NCBI RefSeq assembly: GCF_050589645.1
Contig: NZ_JBNGOQ010000005.1
Coordinates: forward strand, 434,001 to 498,000
Length of the DNA stretch: 64,000 nucleotides
From: JBNGOQ01 sp050589645
Lineage (GTDB): Bacteria > Bacteroidota > Bacteroidia > Flavobacteriales > Flavobacteriaceae
Reading direction: 5' to 3'
Shown: positions 54,095 to 62,126 of the stretch, in pieces
Layout of the letters: each line of letters starts with the position of its first letter
How positions within the stretch are numbered: the first letter of the stretch is position 1
Made by a program: the position numbers and the translations under genes
The notes under the pieces: generated by a model
What the model was told of the DNA's origin: nothing
Database searches by the model: none
What the model saw: the letters and a program-made list of their open reading frames with translations, nothing else

Positions 54095-56797
54095 CTAACG
54101 TATGGGCTGACTCCTATTTTCCCATTTTAGGTCACTGAGAATGGAGCTCTTTATGCCAATAAAGAAATACCATCGCTCAAAGTTTCCAAAAGGCGTCCAA
54201 TCAAAGTTGAGCCTAAAACTTTTGAGGTCGCGCGCAAAGCGAAGTTGGGTAAGGGTAAACCCCTTGTTCCTAAAATCGTAACCGGAGGAGACCCCCACTT
54301 CCCAACGGGGGGATAGGGTAACATTTCCCGAAAACATCAGGGAATGGTTGGTAAATTCATTTTGTCTGTTGGAGTTGCTATAGGTAACCGCGTACTGCAA
54401 CCTCAGGTCCCATGGGATTTTGGTACCATAGACCGGATTTTCGACCTGCCCGTCATCATCCTTTCTGGTTCGGAAGTTTCTACTATCGTTAAAATTGGTC
54501 GCCCGTCCAAAAAGATCGTCCGTTCGGCCCCCACTGGTAGCCGAGTACTCGTCCTGTATTTCTTCCTCATCCTTCTTCCCCTTTTGCTTGTTGAACAATT
54601 CGCTGCTTAGGGAATAGCCCACGTTTAATCGCGCAGTAGTAAGTCTAAAGAGGCTTCCCCCATTGTCGATATTAAAGGTATTGATGCGCCTGCCGTTGTT
54701 GTCAATGGCATAGGGATCTAGGCTGGCCCCGAAATTAATGTTCATTTTGTTGTCGAACAAAACGGTTCCACCGGTGATGCTCACCGGACTGATCCGCAAG
54801 GAATCGGCCTCGAAGTTATAGCCCGAGGATAAATTAAAGCTGTTCAAGATCGATATTTTTTTGGGCTCAGTAGCCGTAGAATCGCGGTCGCGCACTTTGG
54901 CTTCCAGGGTGTTGGCCAGGGAGAAACTCAGCGAATTGGATTTACCAAGCCTAGGGACACCGTATATCCCGCCCTGAAACCTAGTAAACTGCACGGAATT
55001 ACCGCTTGCATCCAAGTATTCGTCATAAAATTGCTCAAAAGAGGGCGCGTAGCCGTAGCTGACACTGGGCCGCATTACATGGCGTAGCGCCTGAAATTTT
55101 TTGTCCTCCCCAAAATTGAAGGTTCCATAGAGCGTGGTTCCCACACTGGCGCTAAAGTTGTATTGATTAAAGCGGTCAAATCCGCTAATGGTATCCCTAA
55201 CCACTGTTAAGGTGTTAGGGTCCAAACTCTGGTCAATGGTCTCCAGTGTCCAAACATCCTCATAAGACCCTCCCAAACTCACGCTGAAGTACTTGGCCAA
55301 TTTAAAGTTCGTATTGAAAGGGATGCGATGTCTTGCACCAACCCGCGCATCATCGAACATCTTTGCGGTGAAAAAGTCATCGTCGTTGGTCTGTATACTG
55401 TTTTGGGCATTGACATCATATTGAAAATTGATATTCTGAACTACTCCCTTTTTTATTCCGTCCCTTTTGGCAAAGGGATAGATCCGCTCCATACTGGCCT
55501 GCAGGGTAGGCAGGGTGAGATTTATGATTTCTGTATTGGTGTTCTGATTATGTGTAGCGGTTAGGCTCAAATTTACCGATGGATAGGACGGGAATGTCTT
55601 GGAATAAGAGATCGAAGATGATAGGTTGTTGATCTGTGTATTGGGCAAATTTTGCTGTAGGAGCGAATTTCTGAAAACGTTGCTACTTCCCAAATTGACC
55701 GAGGCGGAAAGCCTGGAATTGGGATTGGACTTCTGATCCTGTGTATGGCTTATCTGTATTTGGTAACTGGTGGTACGACTAAAATCATCAAAACCTTTTT
55801 GGCTGTTAATGATGTTTTCAAAACTGAAATATACCCTTCCTCTAAACTTATAACGTTTTGCATAGACACTTTCCCCGCGAAAACCATAACTACCGTTCGT
55901 GTAAAAATCCCCCAGCACCGAGAGATCGGCATAGTCGCTGAACGGAAAATAATAGCCACCGTTCTGCAGAAAATAGCCGCGATCGGGGTCGTTACCAAAA
56001 GTAGGGAATATAAGCCCTGCGGTGCGCCCTGTGGTCAAAGGGAAATAGGCAAAGGGCAAGGCAATGGGTGTGGGAACATCCACGATATACAAATTGCTGA
56101 ACCCGGCGATGACCTTCTTTTTGGGAACAAATTTTGCCTTTTTTACCCGGATATAGTAGTCCGGGTCAACCGTATCCTTTGAGGTAGTAAGTTTGCCCTC
56201 ATTTAGGAAATAGACCGAATCGTTCTCTTTTTTTGTGATTTTCGCATATACCTTCATGGCATCACTGCCCAATTGGCCCAGGCCCGCCTGCTGCTCTGTC
56301 CTGGAATTCCAGATGAGCGCTTTTTGGGTATCAAAGTTAAAACGGATGGAATCGGGGTAGACCTCGTTGGTACCTTGCTTAAAATACGGGATTTGTGTAT
56401 AATTGCCCAAAGAGTCCCTAATACGCCCCGCATATACCTCATTGTTGATGTAGTCCATTACAATGACCCCGGCCTTTAGTTCTGTATCTTGGTAATAGAT
56501 CTCGGCCTCGTTGTACAAATATATCTTTTGGTCTTTCTGGCTCAATTTCACGTAATCCTTGGCCTTGTATTTTATTTTATCGAGCAATAAAGGTTGCTTT
56601 GCGTTCAAGGAATCTACCTCTGTGGAGTCTACCGCAGTGCTATCCCTGATGATATCCGGAGGGAGTAGTGGTGCTACGATGCTATCGTTCACCGCTTTAA
56701 TAGGGAGGGGCTTAATGGGATCTTCTTGAGCAAATATGAAAAGGGTGCCAAACAAGAGCAGCAATAGGAAAAGTAGATAATGTTTGTTTGATTGCAA
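54095..56797 (-). CDS. lptD: LPS-assembly protein LptD (OstA-like, Bacteroidota type)
   Basis: A 900-residue outer-membrane protein. A signal peptide (LLFLLLLLFGTLFIFA) precedes an OstA-like periplasmic domain (about 50-230, repeated strand pattern with LIWNSRTEQQAGLG), followed by a long beta-barrel from about 230 to 900. It inserts lipopolysaccharide into the outer leaflet. The start codon appears to be TTG at 56797; upstream the frame is open but without ATG. It diverges from the amidase gene across 131 bases. Confidence 0.9.
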   Translation of the reverse strand: MQSNKHYLLFLLLLLFGTLFIFAQEDPIKPLPIKAVNDSIVAPLLPPDIIRDSTAVDSTEVDSLNAKQPLLLDKIKYKAKDYVKLSQKDQKIYLYNEAEIYYQDTELKAGVIVMDYINNEVYAGRIRDSLGNYTQIPYFKQGTNEVYPDSIRFNFDTQKALIWNSRTEQQAGLGQLGSDAMKVYAKITKKENDSVYFLNEGKLTTSKDTVDPDYYIRVKKAKFVPKKKVIAGFSNLYIVDVPTPIALPFAYFPLTTGRTAGLIFPTFGNDPDRGYFLQNGGYYFPFSDYADLSVLGDFYTNGSYGFRGESVYAKRYKFRGRVYFSFENIINSQKGFDDFSRTTSYQIQISHTQDQKSNPNSRLSASVNLGSSNVFRNSLLQQNLPNTQINNLSSSISYSKTFPSYPSVNLSLTATHNQNTNTEIINLTLPTLQASMERIYPFAKRDGIKKGVVQNINFQYDVNAQNSIQTNDDDFFTAKMFDDARVGARHRIPFNTNFKLAKYFSVSLGGSYEDVWTLETIDQSLDPNTLTVVRDTISGFDRFNQYNFSASVGTTLYGTFNFGEDKKFQALRHVMRPSVSYGYAPSFEQFYDEYLDASGNSVQFTRFQGGIYGVPRLGKSNSLSFSLANTLEAKVRDRDSTATEPKKISILNSFNLSSGYNFEADSLRISPVSITGGTVLFDNKMNINFGASLDPYAIDNNGRRINTFNIDNGGSLFRLTTARLNVGYSLSSELFNKQKGKKDEEEIQDEYSATSGGRTDDLFGRATNFNDSRNFRTRKDDDGQVENPVYGTKIPWDLRLQYAVTYSNSNRQNEFTNHSLMFSGNVTLSPRWEVGVSSGYDFRNKGFTLTQLRFARDLKSFRLNFDWTPFGNFERWYFFIGIKSSILSDLKWENRSQPIR

Positions 56798-56843
56798 AGC
56801 TTTATATCCTATTTTTGTAAAGGTTTGGCCTAGTTTTTGGGAC

Positions 56844-56851
56844 CAAACTTA
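56844..56851 (-). promoter_or_regulatory. Candidate lptD -7 box
   Basis: Minus-strand TAAGTTTG fits TAnnTTTG, 47 bases before the proposed TTG start of lptD. No matching -33 TTTG was found. Confidence 0.3.
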
Positions 56852-56928
56852 CATATATTTTTTATTCCGCCTGTAGCGTATTACAATAAATTTAACCATA
56901 ATAAAAGCATCAAAACACCTTGGTTGAC

Positions 56929-58263
56929 ATGAAAATGAAGCAGATTTTTTTTATTCCCTTTTTGTTGCTCATGTGGTTGTTGACATCTTTCGTCGACAAT
57001 GATGCCGAAAATCGGGATTCGGATAAATTCATCGTTGTTCTCGATGCGGGCCACGGGGGGCACGATCCTGGAAATTTGGGAAACGGGTACCTGGAAAAAA
57101 ACATCGCCTTGAACATTGTCCTCAAAGTGGGCGAAATCTTATCCAAGAACCCCGGAGTAGAGGTAATCTATACGCGCAAGGACGACACCTTTGTGGACTT
57201 GTACGTGAGGGGGGAGATTGCCAATAAGGCCAATGCCGATCTTTTTGTGTCCGTACATTGCGATTCGCATACCTCCGATGCCCATGGGGCTGGTACCTTT
57301 GTATTGGGACTACATGCCAACAAACAGAACTTTGAGATTGCCAAAAAGGAAAATTCAGTAATCTATCTGGAGGACAATTACGAATCCCGCTATGCCGAAT
57401 ATGATATCAATTCTCCTGAATCGGTCATCGGCCTTACCATTATGCAAGAGGAGTTTTTGGATCAGAGCATCCTGCTGGCGAAATTAATGCAGGATAATTT
57501 TTCCAAGAAGTTAAAACGGAACAATAGAAAGGTGAAACAGGCAGGATTTATCGTGCTTCATCAAACCTTTATGCCCAGTGTGCTCATAGAGACGGGCTTT
57601 TTGACCAACAAATCAGAGGGAAGCTACCTTAACTCCAGGACCGGACAGTCAGAAATGGGCAGGGCCATTGCCGAAGCTATTCTAAACTACAAGGAAAACA
57701 TAAAAGTGGTCGATATCCCAAACCCTGCCGAGATTGTCTCAAACCAGGAAGAACCCGATCCCGTAAAGGAGGATCCCACGCCCACAAAGGAGGAGCAGGT
57801 CGCGCAAACGGTAACGGAAAAGACGGTTGCCAAGGATGAAATGGAGGCCAAGGAGATCAAGGACCTGCCTAAAAAGGAGGTCGCCCTAGCCGTGGAGGCC
57901 ATAAAACCGCCAAAGGAGGAGGCTGGTATTCCCGAAGAAAAAAAGGAAGTTACCGAGATGGCCACCAACGGGAAACAGGCGCCGGCAGAAAAGATGCATG
58001 ATATCATTTTTAAGGTGCAAATATTGGCCAGTTCCAAAGATTTACCGTTAAGGGCCGAAGATTTCCATGGTCTGAATAGACTGTCCAAAGAACCGTACAA
58101 AAACCTTTTCCGATACATGTACGGCAATGTCAGCACCCATTTTGAGGCAAAACTATTGAAGTCCAACGCCGATGCAAAAGGGTATACTTCTTCATACATC
58201 GTTGCGTATAAAGACGGTAAGCGCATCCCTATGCCCGAAGCGCTAAAATACGTTTCCCAATAA
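56929..58263 (+). CDS. N-acetylmuramoyl-L-alanine amidase with C-terminal SPOR-like region
   Basis: A 444-residue amidase_3 enzyme. A signal peptide (IFFIPFLLLMWLLTSF) leads to the zinc-amidase domain (about 30-255): VLDAGHGGHDPGN, FVSVHCDSH and SVLIETGFLTNKSEG. A long acidic/Lys/Pro-rich linker (about 270-350) joins a C-terminal SPOR-like region (DIIFKVQILASSKDLPL). It cuts the amide bond between MurNAc and the stem peptide during cell separation. It leads the mlaD - Fe-S run on the plus strand. Confidence 0.93.
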   Translation: MKMKQIFFIPFLLLMWLLTSFVDNDAENRDSDKFIVVLDAGHGGHDPGNLGNGYLEKNIALNIVLKVGEILSKNPGVEVIYTRKDDTFVDLYVRGEIANKANADLFVSVHCDSHTSDAHGAGTFVLGLHANKQNFEIAKKENSVIYLEDNYESRYAEYDINSPESVIGLTIMQEEFLDQSILLAKLMQDNFSKKLKRNNRKVKQAGFIVLHQTFMPSVLIETGFLTNKSEGSYLNSRTGQSEMGRAIAEAILNYKENIKVVDIPNPAEIVSNQEEPDPVKEDPTPTKEEQVAQTVTEKTVAKDEMEAKEIKDLPKKEVALAVEAIKPPKEEAGIPEEKKEVTEMATNGKQAPAEKMHDIIFKVQILASSKDLPLRAEDFHGLNRLSKEPYKNLFRYMYGNVSTHFEAKLLKSNADAKGYTSSYIVAYKDGKRIPMPEALKYVSQ

Positions 58264-58318
58264 TGGCCCTCTTCTCAAAATTATTTCTAATTTTGTTTGG
58301 AACCGTAAACTGATCTTT

Positions 58319-59287
58319 TTGAAACTATCTCGGGAAATTAAAACAGGGATTATCGTTTTGGGTGGTATCTTCCTGTTTATCTTAGGCTTTAGCTATTTAA
58401 AATCGGCCCCACTTTTTGATGACAGTAAAATCCTTTACGCGGTCTATGACCATGTGGGGGGACTGCAACCGGGCACCCAAGTTTCGATCAACGGCTTTGC
58501 GGTCGGGAAGGTGCAGAGTATCCAATTTAAGGATACCGCGGGAAATTTGTTGGTCACCTTTTCCGTGAACAACAGTTTTGAGTTTTCAAGGAATAGTAAG
58601 GCCCAGTTGTACGATACGGGGATAATAGGAGGAAAGGGCATCCAGATACAGCCCGTCTTTGATGGAGCTCCGATGGTAAAATCAGGGGATACGCTGGCCA
58701 CCACCTCCAAACCCGGTTTGACCGAATTGGTGCAGCAAAACCTGGCTCCGTTACAGTTAAAGATCGAAGGCGCCGTTTCCGATGCCGATTCGCTGCTGGT
58801 CAATTTTAATGAAATACTGGATGACAACACCAAACTGAATCTGAGACAGAGTATCGCCGGACTCAATCAGCTGATCAGAAGTTTTCAGGGTAGCGCCAAT
58901 ACGTTGAACAACCTGTTGGCCGAAAACAAAGGGCAATTGGACAGTTCCATTACCAATATAAACCATATCACAGGGAATTTTTCAAAACTTTCCGATTCCC
59001 TAGCCAATGCCGGACTGGCGGGTACCGTGAAAAATCTGGAAACTACCATTGGGAATCTTAACAAGGTGCTTGCAAAAATTGACGAGGGGGAAGGTTCCTT
59101 GGGAAAATTGGTCAAGGACGAGGCGCTGTACAACAATCTTTCCAATGCCTCAAAGGAGTTGGACCTATTGCTGCAGGATTTCCGCTTAAATCCCAAGCGA
59201 TATGTGAACGTATCCGTGTTTGGCAAGAAACAAAAAGAATATACCCTCCCGGACAATGATCCCGCGGAAAAAACCGAAAAGCAGTAG
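58319..59287 (+). CDS. MCE/MlaD-family lipid-transport protein
   Basis: A 322-residue protein with an N-terminal membrane anchor (GIIVLGGIFLFILGFSYLKS) and an MCE domain (about 35-120, DHVGGLQPGTQVSINGFAVG). The rest is helical, with TVKNLETTIGNLNKVLAKIDEGEG, and ends in acidic, lysine-rich residues. MCE proteins shuttle phospholipid between membranes. No MlaE or MlaF partner gene lies nearby. A TTG start at 58319 is used; the amidase gene ends 55 bases upstream. Confidence 0.86.
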   Translation: MKLSREIKTGIIVLGGIFLFILGFSYLKSAPLFDDSKILYAVYDHVGGLQPGTQVSINGFAVGKVQSIQFKDTAGNLLVTFSVNNSFEFSRNSKAQLYDTGIIGGKGIQIQPVFDGAPMVKSGDTLATTSKPGLTELVQQNLAPLQLKIEGAVSDADSLLVNFNEILDDNTKLNLRQSIAGLNQLIRSFQGSANTLNNLLAENKGQLDSSITNINHITGNFSKLSDSLANAGLAGTVKNLETTIGNLNKVLAKIDEGEGSLGKLVKDEALYNNLSNASKELDLLLQDFRLNPKRYVNVSVFGKKQKEYTLPDNDPAEKTEKQ

Positions 59288-60613
59288 ATGGAATACCTTC
59301 CCAATATTTTATTCGGAATAGTGCTTATAGCTGGTATCGGCTTTTTTGCCAGGAATGTGAAACGGCTAAGCAAGAGTATTAAATTGGGTAAGGACATTGA
59401 CCTAAGCGATAATAAACCCCTGCGATGGAAAAACATGGCCCGGATTGCACTGGGCCAGACCAAAATGGTAGTGCGGCCCATAGCCGGAATCCTGCACATC
59501 ATCGTGTATTTGGGGTTCATCATTATCAACATTGAGGTTTTGGAAATCATTATCGATGGTATTTTGGGTACCCACAGGGTTTTTTCACCCTTAGGAGTCC
59601 TGTACGATGTGCTCATAGCGGCTTTCGAAATATTGGCCGTACTGGTCATTGTTGGTATCCTTGCCTTTTGGGTACGCAGGAACATTATTCGCCTGCAGCG
59701 CTTTATAAAACCGGAAATGAAAGGCTGGCCAAAAAGGGATGCCAATCTTATTCTTTATTTTGAACTGATATTGATGGGTCTTTTCCTGGTGATGAACGCC
59801 GCGGATTACCAACTTCAGCTGAAAGGGGCGGCACATTACGTACAGGCAGGCTCCTTTCCCGTAAGCCAGTTTTTGGCGCCCTTGTTCCAGGGGATGTCCA
59901 TTGGCGATCTGATCCTTGTGGAACGCAGCGCTTGGTGGTTGCATATCATGGGCATATTGTTCTTCTTAAATTACCTGTATTACTCCAAGCACCTTCATAT
60001 TTTATTGGCTTTTCCCAATACCTATTACGGAAATCTGAGGCCCAAGGGCCAATTCAGGAACTTGGAGGCCGTTACCAAAGAGGTAAAGTTGATGATGGAC
60101 CCCTCTGCAGATCCTTTTGCAGCACCGGCCGAGGATGCTCCGGTACCGGACAAGTTTGGTGCTTCGGATGTGATGGACCTCAGTTGGGTGCAGCTGCTCA
60201 ATGCCTATACCTGCACGGAGTGTGGCCGTTGTACCAGTGAATGTCCGGCCAACCAAACCGGAAAAAAGCTATCGCCCAGAAAAATAATGATGGATACCCG
60301 CGATAGGCTGGAGGAAGTGGAAAAAAACATAAGATTGAACAAGGGTACGTTTGTTGCAGATGGCAAGCAGTTGTTGGGGGATTATATCAGCCATGAGGAA
60401 CTTTGGGCCTGCACGTCGTGCAACGCTTGCGTAGAGGCTTGTCCCATAAGTATAGATCCGTTGTCGATCATCATGGATATGCGTCAGTACCTGGTCATGG
60501 AACAGTCCGCAGCTCCTTCGGACCTTAATAATATGATGGGCAATATAGAGAACAACGGTGCTCCGTGGCCATTCAATCAAATGGATAGGCTTAACTGGAC
60601 AAACGAATCATAG
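59288..60613 (+). CDS. Membrane-bound quinone-type Fe-S protein (HdrD/GlpC-like)
   Basis: A 441-residue protein. An N-terminal half with about five hydrophobic segments is followed by two ferredoxin-like clusters: CTECGRCTSECP (about 305-316) and CTSCNACVEACP (about 377-388). Fe-S proteins of this form serve as membrane electron carriers linked to the CCG-domain protein encoded next. It starts directly at the stop of the mlaD gene. Its donor or acceptor is unknown, perhaps quinol. Confidence 0.85.
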   Translation: MEYLPNILFGIVLIAGIGFFARNVKRLSKSIKLGKDIDLSDNKPLRWKNMARIALGQTKMVVRPIAGILHIIVYLGFIIINIEVLEIIIDGILGTHRVFSPLGVLYDVLIAAFEILAVLVIVGILAFWVRRNIIRLQRFIKPEMKGWPKRDANLILYFELILMGLFLVMNAADYQLQLKGAAHYVQAGSFPVSQFLAPLFQGMSIGDLILVERSAWWLHIMGILFFLNYLYYSKHLHILLAFPNTYYGNLRPKGQFRNLEAVTKEVKLMMDPSADPFAAPAEDAPVPDKFGASDVMDLSWVQLLNAYTCTECGRCTSECPANQTGKKLSPRKIMMDTRDRLEEVEKNIRLNKGTFVADGKQLLGDYISHEELWACTSCNACVEACPISIDPLSIIMDMRQYLVMEQSAAPSDLNNMMGNIENNGAPWPFNQMDRLNWTNES

Positions 60614-60630
60614 GATAAAGAAAGTGGTAT

Positions 60631-61422
60631 ATGAGTAGTGAACTAAAGGTGCCTACAATGGCCGAACTTTTTGCAGCTGGCCAACAACCCGAAGTACTGT
60701 TTTGGGTAGGCTGTGCGGGAAGTTTTGACGATAGGGCAAAGAAGATTACCAAAGCCTTTGTAAAACTGTTGCATCGGGCCAAGGTAAGTTTTGCTGTCTT
60801 GGGAACGGAAGAGAGCTGTAGCGGGGATCCCGCCAAGCGTGCCGGGAATGAATTCCTTTTTCAGATGCAAGCGGTTACCAACATTGAGGTGATGAACGCC
60901 TATGCCGTCAAAAAAGTGGTCACGGCCTGCCCACATTGCTTCAATACCATCAAAAATGAATATCCGGGCCTGGGAGGCAACTATGAAGTGGTACACCACA
61001 CCCAGTTCCTGAAGCAGCTGGTAGCCGATGGAAGGATACGTTTGGAAGGTGGACGCTTTAAAGGAAAACGTATTACCTACCACGACCCCTGTTATTTGGG
61101 TAGGGCCAACGACATTTACGAAGCGCCCAGGGAACTGATCAAAAAACTCGATGCCGAATTGGTCGAGATGAAAAATTGCAGGAAGAAAGGTTTGTGCTGC
61201 GGGGCCGGTGGAGCCCAAATGTTCAAAGAGCCCGAAAAGGGGGACAAGGACATTAATGTAGAACGCACAGAACAGGCTTTGGAGACCCGTCCCGAAGTTA
61301 TTGCAGCCGCTTGCCCATTCTGCAATACCATGATGACCGATGGCGTTAAAAACAAGGAAAAAGAAGCCGCTGTGGCCGTAATGGATATTGCCGAACTCTT
61401 GGCGCAGGCCGAAGATTTGTAG
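60631..61422 (+). CDS. CCG-domain Fe-S oxidoreductase subunit
   Basis: A 263-residue soluble protein with two CCG-type cysteine regions: TACPHCFNTIKNEYPGLGG (around residue 95) and RKKGLCCGAGGAQMF (around 190), plus a third AACPFCNTMMTDG. It resembles HdrB/GlpC-type subunits that work with the preceding membrane Fe-S protein. It lies 17 bases after that gene. The substrate is unknown; heterodisulfide or glycolate-type reactions are only analogies. Confidence 0.85.
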   Translation: MSSELKVPTMAELFAAGQQPEVLFWVGCAGSFDDRAKKITKAFVKLLHRAKVSFAVLGTEESCSGDPAKRAGNEFLFQMQAVTNIEVMNAYAVKKVVTACPHCFNTIKNEYPGLGGNYEVVHHTQFLKQLVADGRIRLEGGRFKGKRITYHDPCYLGRANDIYEAPRELIKKLDAELVEMKNCRKKGLCCGAGGAQMFKEPEKGDKDINVERTEQALETRPEVIAAACPFCNTMMTDGVKNKEKEAAVAVMDIAELLAQAEDL

Positions 61423-61431
61423 TTTTGTAAA

Positions 61432-61469
61432 GGCGTAAGGACCACAATTGGGTCCTCACAGGCCCCGCC
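61432..61469. other. Inverted repeat after the CCG gene
   Basis: AGGACC (61438-61443) pairs with GGTCCT (61451-61456), and outer arms GGCG/CGCC (61432-61435, 61466-61469) enclose it. An A-run follows instead of a T-run, so a classical terminator on the plus strand is doubtful. Confidence 0.35.
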
Positions 61470-61541
61470 TAAAAAAAGTGGGCAGAACAACCCGTTGAAG
61501 GGTGAAACGATTTATGAACAATACCCCGTAAACCTATACAA

Positions 61542-62024
61542 ATGTTAGTGGATTTCAAAAGCTTACCAAATACCTCACGTGTCTGGATCTATCAGGCCAG
61601 TCGAAGTTTTTCCGAGGAAGAATTACAAGAACTTAAACAGGAATTGGACCAGTTTATAGAAGCATGGACGGCCCATGGCAGTGAACTTAAGGCGGGCTAT
61701 GACCTGAAGTACAAGCGTTTTATCACCATAGGACTCGATCAGGAACACGCTGGCGCCTCGGGTTGCTCCATAGATGCTTCTGTCCATTTCATACAGGCAC
61801 TCGAAAAAAAATATAAGATGAATCTCCTTGATAAAATGAATGTTTCCTATAAACAAGGAGATTATATAGCGTATAAGCCCTTGGCCGATTTCAAAAAGAT
61901 GGCGAGACAAAAGGCGGTCTCCAAAAACACCATTGTTTTTAATAATCTGGTCGCCAACAAGGAGGAATATCTATCGCATTGGGAAGTACCCGCATCGGAG
62001 AGCTGGCACGGGCGCTTTATGTAG
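61542..62024 (+). CDS. Conserved Bacteroidota hypothetical protein
   Basis: A 160-residue soluble protein starting MLVDFKSLPNTSRVWIYQASR. It has a conserved central part (FITIGLDQEHAGASGCSIDAS) and a Trp/His near the end (ESWHGRFM). Homologues in Flavobacteria are often labelled ABC transporter ATPase, but it has no Walker motif, so that name seems wrong. I do not know its function. Confidence 0.7.
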   Translation: MLVDFKSLPNTSRVWIYQASRSFSEEELQELKQELDQFIEAWTAHGSELKAGYDLKYKRFITIGLDQEHAGASGCSIDASVHFIQALEKKYKMNLLDKMNVSYKQGDYIAYKPLADFKKMARQKAVSKNTIVFNNLVANKEEYLSHWEVPASESWHGRFM

Positions 62025-62126
62025 GTTTTATCGATAAAATCGTGACAGAGGGCCCAGTTTTATTGCAAAACTCGACCAAATACAATATTTTTTGCTGTTT
62101 TAAGTTACTACGATAGATTATTTTTT

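Noticed and set aside
58885..59745. 286-codon minus-strand frame across mlaD and the Fe-S gene
   Set aside because: It spans two well-supported genes and has no recognisable fold.
61432..61469. Rho-independent terminator after the CCG gene
   Set aside because: The stem is followed by an A-run instead of a T-run for the plus strand; kept only as an inverted repeat.
61542..62024. ABC transporter ATPase
   Set aside because: The family is often labelled so, but no Walker A, Walker B or signature motif is present.
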